From Bromus sterilis (taxonomy: Eukaryota > Streptophyta > Magnoliopsida > Poales > Poaceae): a stretch of 64,000 nucleotides of DNA. The position numbers and the translations under genes are program-made. Positions within the stretch are counted from its first letter, which is position 1. Every line of letters begins with the position of its first letter. The stretch covers positions 215,977,501 through 216,041,500 of the forward strand of contig OX465596.1 in the NCBI GenBank assembly GCA_950022295.1. Reading direction: 5' to 3'. Positions 46,464 to 58,024 of the stretch are shown piece after piece. The notes under the pieces are model-generated. The model ran no database searches. It was not told where the DNA came from and worked only from the letters and a program-made list of their open reading frames with translations.

Positions 46464-49400
46464 TGTAACAGCCCAGTTTTTGCAAAAATCAAATATTTTG
46501 TTTTTGGTGTGAATTGTTTGCTTGTCTGATTTGTTTGCGGTGTTTGCATCCCTGATTTATCGATCGGCGATTATTTTTCCCCCTCTTATCTCGTATCGGA
46601 CAGAGACCGACCCTTGCCACCCTGACACTCGACCTTTGCGACACCGGGTTTCGCCCGATCACCGTCGCGAAAACCGCACGAGACCAGCCGCAGCCAACGG
46701 AACGAAAAACCCCGTTTAATAATTAAACGGGATATTTTTATAGCGCGTCGGAAAGTGTTTTCGGAACGGTTCCAGTGCGAGGTGAACGCCTCCGGCTCGA
46801 CGCACCGATCACGCAGTTCGAAGTTTTACCCGAATCGGAGGTACTGCGGACCCCCGGCGGTCAGAACGTGAGCACCGTGCGCGCGAGGTAAAAACCGGAG
46901 ATGTTTTTGCAAACTGCCAGCCACTCATGCTATATAAAGACCACCACACTCCCACCCACCTAGGGTTTCCCTAGGCATCCACCAGCCCCAGATCTGGCCC
47001 CAAATACCCCAATTTTCGCAGCCACCCCCCTCCAAAATACCAGTTTTTGCCCCAAGGCCCCTCACAGCCCCGAAACCCTAGATCTGAAGTGCTTTGCGCC
47101 GTCGGATCTGAAGCTGGACGCCCCAGATGGTGCCACGTGGATCCCCAAGCCTCCCCCGCAGCACAGCCACGCCCCGGGCCACGCGGGCCCGCCTCCAGCC
47201 GCCGTCGGGCCCGATCCGGGCCGCCTCACCCGAGCTCCTCCCACCGCGCAGCCATGGAGGCAGCCGCCGCCCCTCCGGCTCCGGCGAGCCGCCGCCCCTG
47301 CCAGGCCGCCGCGCCACCCCTTCTCCTCTCTCTCCCTTTCCTCCTAGCCGCCTCCCTCTCACCTCTTCTTCTTCCCCCGCAGGTCCACCGCGCCATGGAG
47401 CTCGAGCCGAGCTCGGCCTCGCGTCGGGCCGCCCTTGGAGCGCGCTGCCCGGAGCTCCTCCGGCCGGATCCGGCGAGCAGCCGGCTAGATCCGCTGCCCC
47501 GCGCCTGCCGCGGCCTCCCGCGCCCCCTCATCGCGCCGCCCGTCGCCGGCAGGGCGCGCCGCCAGCCGCCGTTGCCGCTGCTCGGCTCGGCTCGGGGACG
47601 AGGCTGCTCGCCCACGTGGGCCGGCGAGCCCACTGCCCAAGCCAGGAGGGCCCAGCCGCGCAGCCCAGGCCGGCCAGCCCAGGCAGCCCCCTCCAGTGGG
47701 TCGTGGCCCATAGGGTGAGCGCCCCCAGCTCTTTTTCTTTATTTTTTTTCCTGCGCTGCTAGTTGGGCCGGCCCAGTAGTTTCGGCCTGTCAACTGTTTT
47801 TTTTCTGTTTATTTATTTATTTAGGCAGTTTGTATTAGGATTTTGCGGTGCCCGTAACTTTTTAACCGTAGCTCCGATTGCGACGCGTAAAATATGAAAC
47901 TTGCTTAGAATTGTGTCTATTTTAATAATTTGTTGCTTGTTGCCATGTTTGACTTTGTTTACTTGTTGTTTATCTGCTAATTACACTGCTTGCCACTGTA
48001 AACTGTAATTGCTATATTTTTTCATCCGTTGCTCGGATTAAAATGTTCTTTATATGTAACTTGACTAGAATTGCATGTAGGTTGTGTTTTTGCTGTTCTT
48101 GATTGCTAATAAAAATAATAAAATATTGTTTAGGGCAAAACAGTACCAAATTCCATTTTTATCGTGGGGTCCGCAATAGTTTGCATCTCTAGGATTTCAC
48201 CCCCACTTAAATTGTCTAGCATAGATAGTTTATTTATGCTTCACCTCTTGCCATGTTTGTGTGCTATGCCATGCTTGCTTGAGTTGCCATGTTAATAACC
48301 GTTGTTTGGTCACCTGTAGCTAAACAACTTGAACCACCGTAAATGTACGGTATTCGTCGTGTGTGACGAGTACTCCACTTAAATCGTTAGCAACCGCTCT
48401 CGACGGTAGGTGCGATGTCTCGTGTTACTTCTTGTTGATGCTTGTTCTTGTATTTCTCCGTAGTAATAGTGGTGCACCGTTGATTGCTTTCTAGTGTTTA
48501 TCGTCTTGTGTGCTTCCGCGGGTACCTCTCGGAGACGATGCGAGCTTGCGATCAACTACACCTTCGGAACCCGACTTGTCAACAGGCAAGGACTATACAT
48601 TACTTATGATCCATTCTATTTCAACCAGCGTTTTGCATGCTAGTCTAGGATAGGTTCGATGTTTGATCCTACCACATGTTTACAGCCTGTTTCAAACCGA
48701 TACAGCCATGTCCCCTCCCAGCAAACCTTGTACTGCTATGTTACTTTTGCTCGTTGCTCAGCCCCTGCTTAGTATGCATGCTTAGGATGCTACGATGTTA
48801 CCCGGTTACTCTTTGGGTTGGGATATCACCTGATTATTATATTGTTGCTGATGATATGATTATTATAATGTTGACTATATTCGACGAAGGATGGAAGGTC
48901 TAGGCTGTCCCGCCCCGACGCTTTGTTCCATTCGAGTCACCTAGGATCCGAGTTCCGGGTATTGGTTTTAAGACAGAGCGTGCCTAACCGCGTGTGGGAT
49001 TTTATGGGGTCCCCTTTTCTTACCTATCTAGCTTCAAACATTTCTAGAGGTGGCCCAAGCTGATTTACCATTTGAAAACATGCATATATATCTTGTCGGG
49101 TCGCTCCTAGCAGATATCTTTTAAAACAACTTGGGCCAGCGGAGACATGGTTTCATTGTTGGTCCACCTTTGGCCGGCGAGGGCCCGAGACCTCATATGA
49201 GGCGTCCCGGTAACCCAAACCCGGTTGCGACGGAAGAGTCCGATCCGAGAGCGTGGCCAGCTTTTGGATTGGGTGTCGACTCCCCGGGGCCACCCGGATT
49301 TGTTCGTTGTTAGCTAGAGGGACCTGTCGTTTCGGATCTCTTGGAACTAAATCATAAAATGGTTGCCTGTGATGGGTAGCAACTGAGAGTGATGGACGTG

Positions 49401-50247
49401 CGTGCGGAGCCTTGTAATGGGCAGTTGGTACACCCCTGCAGGGTTAAATCTTTTCGAGAAGCCGTGTCCACGGTTATGGACGACTTGAGACCTACTCCTT
49501 GTTCATAGACAACAACAACTGAGATAATCTTAATATAACTTGATCAACGTGTGTGTGCCTTGACCGCTTCTTCTTCGTCGGGATGCGAAGAGGAGGACAA
49601 GGATAGGATAGGTGTTATGTTTGCGTATGTAGGTGGATAGCAAGACTTGTTGGAGGCGATTCCTCATCGAATGCTTGGATTCTTATCTTACTCTCTAGAT
49701 CGTTAGCCACTTCATAAATGCTAGTGCGGCAGCAACCTCACCACTTACCCCTTCCTTACCGTAAACTACTAGTTGTCCTAGAATGACGAGTGATGAAGTC
49801 CTTGCTGGGTCAGATGACCACTACAGTTGGATGCTGAGTACCTCTGTACTCATGATACTACCCCCAAACTCTTTTCAGGGTTCTTGATCGACAACAGGTA
49901 TGGTGATCAACGTTTCACGCGGAGACTCGACGACGACTAGTTAGGCGGATCCCGGCGGAGGGCCTGGACCCGTGTGGTTATGGGATCGATGCTTTTCTCT
50001 TTGCCACTAGGCATTTGTTTGTAGTCTGTACTCAGACATGTATCTTCCGCTGTTGTATTGTATTAAGGCAGTTGTATGCCGATTGTATGAGATGTTGTAT
50101 CCTTGTATCTGTAATGTTGTGATATCATGTTGGAAATCCGGGGCATATGGCTTTGTCATATGTCGCGGTGGGACCGATATGTGCTTCGTCCCCGGATCTG
50201 GATGGAAACACCTAGATCTGGAACAGTACCGCATATCGGGCCTTACA
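46464..50247 (+). repeat. 3' LTR of B
   Basis: 3784 bp, the full-length reference for the family. GCCGTGTCCACGG lies at 49461-49473. It ends GGGCCTTACA at 50247. Confidence 0.95.
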
Positions 50248-50252
50248 CCTAT

Positions 50253-50761
50253 GTTGTTAAGTACTTGGTAGAAGAGGCTGCTACTTAGTGGAGAATGCAC
50301 CAAGCGATTGACGAATCACGAAGGAAGATTACTTGGAAGGAATGTACAAAGATTTTGTTGGGATCCCGCCTCGTCACCCCGACGTAAAGGACGGTAAACC
50401 TTAAGAGGCACCATGCCTACAAAATTTGCGGAGAAACAGGACACTCCTATGAAGGACACCAAGATGGATGTCCTTATTGTGAAGAAATTCACTCGGGTGA
50501 AGAATGTCCCACTGCTCAAGTCACATGTCTTGTGTGTGAAGGAACTGATCATTATCCCTTTCAGTGTCACCTTTACACCATGACACAACAAGTGATTCAA
50601 CAACAAAAGTAATGGATGAAGAAGATTATCCAGGAGTTCAAGGAAGCACCCGTGAGGAAGAAGAAACAAAAGGACCTTAGCCAAATTGAGTGCTATCGGT
50701 GCAGGAACATGGGACACTACAGCAATATGTGTCCAGAATTGAAGGGGAAGGAGAAGTTGTA
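50253..50761 (+). pseudogene. gag: Gag nucleocapsid remnant of D with zinc knuckles
   Basis: This is the nucleic-acid binding end of Gag. It has two canonical CX2CX4HX4C knuckles: CLVCEGTDHYPFQC (50526-50567) and CYRCRNMGHYSNMC (50691-50732). There is one imperfect unit with a three-residue gap, CPYCEEIHSGEEC (50469-50507), and just before it ICGETGH, whose first Cys appears to be Tyr. A TAA after QVIQQQK (about 50610) and a TAG near 50275 break the frame, and at least one frameshift lies near 50400. The fragment ends with ELKGKEKL and a stop at 50759-50761. Three or four knuckles in a row is more than the usual one or two in plant gypsy Gag. Confidence 0.82.
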
Positions 50762-52194
50762 AACATGGAAGCAATGATGCTGGCTTGAAGAAGCTTATGT
50801 TTTGCAAATGGAGAAGAGAATATTCGTGGTGTGCACTAAGTGTATGGTGGTACCTTTTAATGTTAGTTGGATATGTGGATCGATGCATTGTTTTGCTATT
50901 GATTAACTAGATGTTTTATGTCATGATTGTTTTGTTAAGTTTTGCTTGTGGCCTTGACCCTGTTATGTCTTGTTTTGATGTGATGTGTTGTGCTTTGTGG
51001 TTCTTCTTCGCGAGTAGAATAAGTTTACGTTACCTTAGACCCCTTATCTAATTAGTATGCTTCAAGACTGAAGAAGACACAACCACAAGAATAATAAATT
51101 GGCAAGTGATTCAATGATACGAAGATTGCTTCGACAATGCAAAACTGAAGCTACCGTCATTGAAGACTTGACGACCTGGAAGATTCAACGTTTCTACCGT
51201 TAGATCGTTTTCGTGAGCTGGCATTTCTTGTTCTACCGACAGCTACACACCAAAACTTATTTTCAAACTAGTGTGATGTTTGTATGGGTATCTCTCCCTA
51301 TCTATCTCTCTCTCTCTACTTCGCTATCTACATTCTATTCCCCCTCATCCTCATCCCTACACTGAAGAAGCTACCACAATGGCTGCCAATATCAAGGTTG
51401 GGATAAAGATGGATGTAACTTAATGCTGAGTTCAAGGATAACCCAATGTGCCAGGATCTTACAACAAGCAAGCACAATCTTGCTAAAGGAAGGACCATGG
51501 AGCAAGTTGTAGTTCATTAGTGCACGTTTATAGAACTTGCGCAAACCTGAGTGTTGTGAAGGGACGATAGATGTTGTTTGGCTTGCAGAACAAAGGATTA
51601 TCTGAACCCAGTTCATGATTAAGAGGATTTTCTGCAATGCCTGTGAGGATGACAGAGTGTTAGAATGCGAGATTCGCTAAACCATATACAAGGTAATGAT
51701 ATGGGTGCGGAATGGATTGGCCCCCATGACGACTACTCTTATTATTCGCTCTTGCTATGCGGGATAGTAAATCTTGAGTGACTTACATATAGCTGAGAGA
51801 CGACGATGTTAAGCCTTGACCATAGAATGGTACGATGTTTGACCCCTGTAGGAGATTACCGTTTGTATTATACGGTGAAGTATAGACCAAGATTGTTTGC
51901 TACAGGTATCCCGTAATAGTATTCTTGATGACCACCATGAGACAATCGTAGTTGGTTAGTATTGGCGCCTGACCGTCCATTAGGAAGTCTCAGTACTTGG
52001 AGGACTCGCCTTTTGGGGATACGGTATTCAAGGCAACAACGGAGTATGAAGATTATGTGTGAGGAGCTCACTGAAGGAGCACGCTTTTGAAGACTATGTC
52101 GCTTTCCTTTTAAGGGTGGTAGTACCCTAGACCTTCGGAGGATCAAAGGACTGTCATGAAGACCCAAACCCTAACCTTTCTTTCTAGCCTTCTC
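50762..52194 (+). other. Decayed 3' interior of D
   Basis: About 1.4 kb with no recognisable pol domain. A pyrimidine-rich CTCT tract lies at 51290-51360. Open frames are short and on both strands. Confidence 0.65.
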
Positions 52195-52232
52195 GAATCT
52201 CGAGGACGAGATTCCTTTTAAGGGTGGTAGTG
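52195..52232 (+). promoter_or_regulatory. PPT of D with upstream hairpin
   Basis: GAATCTCG-AGGA-CGAGATTC (52195-52214), then 18 nt including TTTTAAGGGTGGTAG, then the LTR at 52233. Confidence 0.8.
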
Positions 52233-55200
52233 TGTAACATCCCAAAATTCCCCGAATTTTGGAATGTTAATAAAATTAAATAGATAATGATTGTTTGATT
52301 GATGTGTTTGATTTTCTCTGGGTTTTAAAACTTTTTGGGAGTTTATGGAATATTAAAATGAGAGGGAATAAAATGACTTTCCCAAATATTCACCATTGGT
52401 GTTTTGAAATTTATTATTTAAAACAAAACCAACAAAACAAAATGAGAGAAGGTAATATGACTCCTTCAACATATTAAAAGGTTGGAAAATGTTTTAAATC
52501 ATTATTGGAATTCTTCTGAATATTCAAAACATTTTTCAACTCAAGGAAATTCATTTGAGAGGATATAAAATGACTTATCCCCTTTTTAATAAAGTTGGAA
52601 AATATTTAGAATATTAATTTAAAGTTTTTAAAATTTATTATGAGTATTATAAATAACTCTAAAAATTATTTTAGGGATTTTATAATGCTAAGAGAGTTTT
52701 TATTTCCTTAAAGTAATTTATTAAACATTTTAAAAGTTTTGAAAAAGTATTCCAATGGAAAAAAATTATTTTACCAAATCATTTATTGGTGTAACAATTT
52801 TAAAATTTATATTTGATTATTTAGAAATGATTTGTCAATGCTTTTGACCAAATAAAAATATTTTTATTAATTTATTGGATTTTATTTGAGTTATGAAAGG
52901 TATTTTATATTTAAATAAAGTATTTAGAAAATGTTTTTTATTTTTATTTTCCTTTTTGGAAAATTCATTCATTAAATAATTTTCTTTAGATTATTTGAAG
53001 AATTTAGAATTTTACTTCATATTTTTCGGAGTTACGGTTGATTTTATTTAATTGTTTGAAGTTTCGATTTTTAAAGAAAAAGAAAAATCCGTAGCCCGGC
53101 CCAGTGGTTTGTATCCGCCCGCAAGCGCAATTAGAGCCCAACTCGGTTTGATTGTTTTTTTTTCTGGCTATATATACTTTTCGGTTTTCTATTTTTTTTT
53201 TGTTTTCTGAAAAACCCTAGCGGGACCCGTCCGTCAGCGCCGCCGCCACGTCGCCGACCCCGCCGCCGTAACCGCCCGCCGCCGCCCCGGCCGGAGCCGC
53301 GCGTGCCGTGCGCCGCCGCCGCCATGGCCGGCCACCGCGCCGCCCGCACGCGCCCCCCGTTGCCACCGGCCGCCACCTCCACCTCTCCTCGCCGGCCACC
53401 ATCTCCCCTCGCCGGAGCCACGCCAAGTTCGCCGGAAACGGAGTTCGCCGGAATTGCTCCGGCCAGATCTGAGCGAGGGACCCGATTGCTTTTTTCTAAA
53501 AAAAAATATTCGCGGATCAGTCCTTTTGGCAGAAAAAAACCCCTGACCTCGCGACTGCAATATCTTCTACACCGTAAGTCGGATTACGGTGATTCTTTTT
53601 CCTACACGCTCATATTGCTCTGTACTTTAGCATGGAATAAAATTTTGCACACTTTTAACACTTTTGAATTTGAATTTTTTTCAAATTCAAATTCAAATCC
53701 CGAAGGTCATATCTTTTAAACCGTTGATCCAAATCGAGTGATTCTTTAGTGTTGGATCACTCGTTCCATGTACCTTCTATTTATATCATGTGTACACAAA
53801 AATTCACAAGTTTCTTGATCTGTTTAAATTCAAATTCAATCAATTTTTGAACTTGCTATGACCTATGTTGTAGTGTTCCGTTTCACGCGATTCTTTTTGC
53901 ATATCGGATCACTTGAGACATGTTGTCGGGATGATTCATACACTTTTCATGTGGGCATGATATTCACCTTGGATTCATAAATGTCCATGATCACAATTCT
54001 TTACCGATAATCCTTTATCTGTTCTCTCGAGTTCACCTTCCACCGTTCACCTTCGAGCACATCGACACCTCTGCATTTCAAACCTTTTTGTTTTGTTGCT
54101 AAAACCTTTGTGATTTTTTTCTTGATCTTTTGTTTGTGTTGCTGGTGTGATTGCTTATTGAGTTCCTTCGTGGCGATAGATTCTCGGAGTGTGACAAATA
54201 GAGTTGACTGGAACGTGAGAGCGAAGATCTTCATCGAATGTATAAGGCAAGTGATACTTTGATCATACTCACACCCACATTTTCTATATGCATTATGTTA
54301 AGTATATCACCCTATTGCATGATAGGTAGTTTACTTTACTGTTCCTGCAAAACTAGTTAGGATATCCACATGACTTGACTTGTATTAGTAGATCAACCTA
54401 GCCGTGTTGCTACTTTATTGCTATGCTTTGTAGACGTGGTTTGGGTTGTGAGAACTCATGGAGTGCATGTGAGCTATTTTAATAAATTGTGTAGAAACTT
54501 TATAATAAATAGAAATCACTTCTGGATAGGCGGGTTGCATCCCGGTAGTTGTGCCTTGTCTAAAGACAGTGCCGAGGTTAAATGCACCCAATGGTTGTTT
54601 TGGTGGTGAACCGGGTGCGACATGGTGTCTACCCTCTGTACGTAGTGGGCGTCGTCCAGGCTCAAAAAGATCAGACATGCAATATTACTAGTAGCTTCCG
54701 TGTACAGCCACTGGCTATATGGGCTCTAGCTTAGCACGAGTACGTTGTGGGGAACCTGGCCCTGGTAGCTAGCTGATGTAGATGTGTGTTAGGTGTACCG
54801 GCTACCAAAGGGTGGAGGCAACCTCTTCAGAAAGTCTTTGTCTCAATCTTCGGGTTGAGTCCAGTGGGGAACGTGTAAAACCTCTGCAGAGCATATAAAC
54901 TGATCATGATTAGCCGTGTCCACGGTTACGGACGAACTTTGAGCAACTAGTCAGTACTGTTGTTGAATGATTTTGACAGATGAACACTTAATAATAATTT
55001 TGGTGGGAAAGAGTAGCATGGGTTGCTGTGTGTTTCAGGTAGAATTCAACTTAAAATTTTGACTAGTTTAGTTCAGGATGAGACTGTCTTTCGGCAAAAC
55101 AAAACCATAAACCTTTCCTTTGACTTATCCTTGCATGTAGCGATAGGTCTGTTATATTTTTTTTTCGTGTCACTTGCCGTACAAATCAGATGTACTGACC

Positions 55201-55527
55201 CGTTGTCGGGTTGTAACCTTCGGTGTTGCAGGATTTTATACGACGAGTAAGTGGTACGATGTAGGGTTACGACGTCTATACTCAACTATGCCGGTGGAGT
55301 TGATGGATGCCACGAAGCTTATATTGTTTTCCGCTGTATTTTATTTGTAAGCTAGCCTCGAGCTATGCAGGTATGCTTTATTGTAATACTGGATCTTCGA
55401 TGTAATATTTAGGACATGTGGTTTATTCTTGATATTACATTATGATGCAGGTGTGTGCTAGCTATTGATCCAGGGACTAGCACAGACTGCACAGAGACTC
55501 CGGTTTGTGATGAACCGGGTCGTTACA
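52233..55527 (+). repeat. 3' LTR of D
   Basis: 3295 bp, TGTAACATCCC...GGTCGTTACA, with a single promoter unit. GCCGTGTCCACGG lies at 54913-54925. Confidence 0.93.
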
Positions 55528-56128
55528 ATAATCTATTCGGATAGCCGTGTCCACGGTAACAGGACGCTTTATGCTGAAGCCAGAGCCTACTACTACAAAC
55601 TATTATTATTAAACTGTTGGTTCCGATCTCTCTTCCTCGCAGGAAAGTCGAGGAGGGGATTTCGGAGGCATATGTAATTTTTATCTAATACAACTTACTA
55701 TTATACAGTGCTGCAGCAACTTCTACTGCATTGTTATTACATTCATGCTTTTAAACTGTTGGCTGATTCTTACCTCATGCTTCAAGACTCATCGGAAGAT
55801 GCTAGTCTTCGATAGGCCTAGCTTCTTATCCTTATTCTGACTTTCTACCTTGCAGTCCACTATATACAGCCTCCCCTTTCCATTTGATGCAAATGAATAA
55901 ATGCTTAGTAGCGGACGTAAGACTCGCGGGTATGCTAGATACTCACCTGCTTTATTTTCCCCCCTTTTTGTTTTGCCTGATCGGCCGCTGCAGTCGACGT
56001 TTGAGCCTTGGAGCCTAGGAGCAGGAGATCCCCGATGCCGACCACCACAACGTGAAGATCCCCGATGCCTTCTACGACGTCGAGTTCCCCTTTGACCAGG
56101 AGTAGTTTGGAGGTTCCTAGGCAGGAGG
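55528..56128 (+). repeat. 3' LTR of E1, middle part
   Basis: It aligns with 33323-33926 of the 5' LTR, including GCCGTGTCCACGG at 55544-55556. It stops at GGAGG, where K is inserted. Confidence 0.9.
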
Positions 56129-57747
56129 TGATGGCTTCTCGCCCCTTCGTTGGTTACCCCAAGTGGAAGGTTGAGATGTAGTGCAGCAGCAGTTTTCCCT
56201 CGGTGAAGATACCAAGGTTTGTCTCCAGCAGGACTCCAGAGATGATAAGTAGGTGTCAGCGGCGCAACTGACGTGGACCTGCACACAGACACAGATAACT
56301 TTGTTCCCAACGAAGTCAGAGAGGTTTTCAATCTCTCCGGTCTTGTTGTTCACAAGGATAAAATGCAAGGGATAATGATAGCAAGTAAAAGCAGTAAAGT
56401 AAATATAGCGTGGAAACAATAATGAGGATATGGACCGGGATACATGATGTTCGCTAGTGATGTCTCTCTCCCGAAAGACGATAAAATTGCTATGCGAGGT
56501 AAACAAATTACAGAAAGGCAATTGACAGGATTATGAACGCACCGCAATGCTAACTATGCTACAAAAGAAAGGACGAGGTTCAAAAGCACAGGCAGTACGC
56601 CAAGATAAGTACACCGAAATCCATCTGCATCTACTACTAATCATCCACCTTGAGATATCTATCCAGAACATCTCACTGGTATTAAGTTCGAGCCCCACCC
56701 AAAGTGTAAACCCAAAGCAACAGACAACTGCATTAAAAAGAACTCTGCGTAAAGTAAACAATCCTTGTGACTGCGGTCACAAGCACCGTTGTTTTCCCCC
56801 TTGTGGCAACAGCACATCCCCTAGACTCATGTTTCTGTCACTCAAGCGTGTCATCGGGGGGGGCATGAACCCACAATCTAGCACAACGTTCCCTCTTGAG
56901 GTCACTACCTACTACTTGGACAAAGCAATAAACAGCAACGGAGAACATGCAAGAATTACTTAGGAACAAAAATATAAGAGATAAAAACCAAATATATTAC
57001 TCTATCACAATCTAAACATAATCTCATAATCCATCAGATCCTATCAAACTCAACATAGAAATAGCAGGAATATTACAAAGGTGCCTCGATCATGTAGGGC
57101 AGCTCACGAGGTCTAAACAATGAAGATCAAATAGGGGAGGAGAACATCACATAGCTACTGATCACGGACCCATGGTCCAAGGAAAACTACTCACGAGACA
57201 TCCGGGGAGCATCCATGGTCGAGAGGAGACTCCCGTAGGTCAATCCTCCCTCCGGCAGGGTGCCGGGAAGAGGTCTTCTGGTGCTCCCGATCTTCGGAAG
57301 CGCGGCGGCGGCGGAACAGAGGCGAGTTCGCGGAATAGGGTTCCTCTTCTAGAGTTTTCCCGTGACGGAGAATAAATAGGCGAAGGGGGGCAGCCAGAGG
57401 TGGACCAGGGGCCACAGGCGCCCCCCTGACGCGGCCAGGGGTGGGGCCGCGCCGGGTGGCCGCCTGGGGGCCCTTGGCTCCCCTCTGGCCTCTCCCGGGC
57501 TCTTCGCGAAGCTTCCTCCACGCTGATTTTTTATCTGAATTTTCCTGAATTTTTCTAGCACTTTTTATATGGGGGAAAACTGAAATAGAAAAACAGCAGA
57601 AAACAGGAACTGGCACTGGGGTGCACTGAGTTAATAGGTTAGTCCAAATATGATCAAAAGTGTATGAAAGTGTATCTAGAACATAGCAATATCACACAAA
57701 ACATGCATGGAGCAAGCAGAAATTATAGATACGTTTTGGACGTATCA
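56129..57747 (-). mobile_element. Element K: solo LTR of the H family
   Basis: 1619 bp. In the minus reading it starts TGATACGTCCAAAACGTATC (57747) and ends with CCATCA (plus-strand start TGATGGCTTCTCG). The TSD GGAGG is perfect (56124-56128, 57748-57752), and the uninterrupted 5' LTR of E1 has the site once (CAGGAGGTC near 33924). It aligns throughout with the H LTRs but is more diverged from them than they are from each other. No internal sequence remains. Confidence 0.95.
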
Positions 57748-57752
57748 GGAGG

Positions 57753-58024
57753 CCTCGCCTTTTCGATCGTTGTTGTTTTTGTGCTAGCCTTCTTAAGGCA
57801 GATCATGTGTGTCTTGTGTCTGTACTCAGATACTATTTCTACCGCTAACTTTGTGCTTTCGAGTTGTTGTATTCCAGCCCTCGTGGCCCCTGGCTTGTAT
57901 TAAACAACTTGTATTATTTTTATTTGTAGAGTTGTGTTGTGATATCTCGCCGTGAGTCCCTAATCTCGATCGTGTACCTTGCGTGTATGATTACTGTACA
58001 CGGTCCGATTTTGGGGGCATCACA
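57753..58024 (+). repeat. 3' LTR of E1, last part
   Basis: It aligns with 33928-34197. It ends GGGGGCATCACA at 58024, followed by the GGTGA duplication. Confidence 0.9.

Larger units (their letters stand above)
42191..50247 (+). mobile_element. Element B: LARD/TRIM-like element with giant LTRs and 599-bp interior, complete
   Basis: The 5' LTR (42191-45864, 3674 bp) and 3' LTR (46464-50247, 3784 bp) are nearly identical and run TGTAACAGCCC...GGGCCTTACA. The TSD CCTAT is perfect (42186-42190, 50248-50252). PBS TGGTATCAGAGCC (45868-45880) lies 3 nt after the 5' LTR. The interior is only 599 bp (45865-46463) and non-coding. LTRs make up more than 90% of the element. The LTR length difference comes mostly from a single block of about 110 bp, near 47185-47295, missing from the 5' LTR. 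This is the youngest-looking insertion in the nest with F. Confidence 0.95.
37896..55527 (+). mobile_element. Element D: long-LTR retrotransposon with gag remnant, 5' end deleted
   Basis: The 5' LTR (37896-41454) lacks its first 330 bp or so and contains a 585-bp tandem duplication. PBS TGGTATCAGAGCC (41457-41469). The interior is 41455-42190 plus 50253-52232, with B inserted. The 3' LTR (52233-55527, 3295 bp) runs TGTAACATCCC...GGTCGTTACA. The right TSD ATAAT (55528-55532) fits the E1 sequence (33323-33327); the left copy was lost with the deletion. The interior keeps part of a gag gene with zinc knuckles but no pol. Confidence 0.88.
24065..58024 (+). mobile_element. Element E1: long-LTR non-autonomous retrotransposon with four nested insertions
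   Basis: Starts TGTAACACCCCGATAATC at 24065 and ends GGGGGCATCACA at 58024. The TSD GGTGA (24060-24064, 58025-58029) is perfect although the ends are 34 kb apart. The 5' LTR is 24065-25054 plus 30626-34197 (F between). The interior is 34198-35705. The 3' LTR is 35706-37895 plus 55528-56128 plus 57753-58024 (D and K between). The 5' LTR is about 4.56 kb. The 3' LTR is shorter because a deletion at the D junction removed about 1.47 kb. No coding capacity is visible. Confidence 0.92.
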
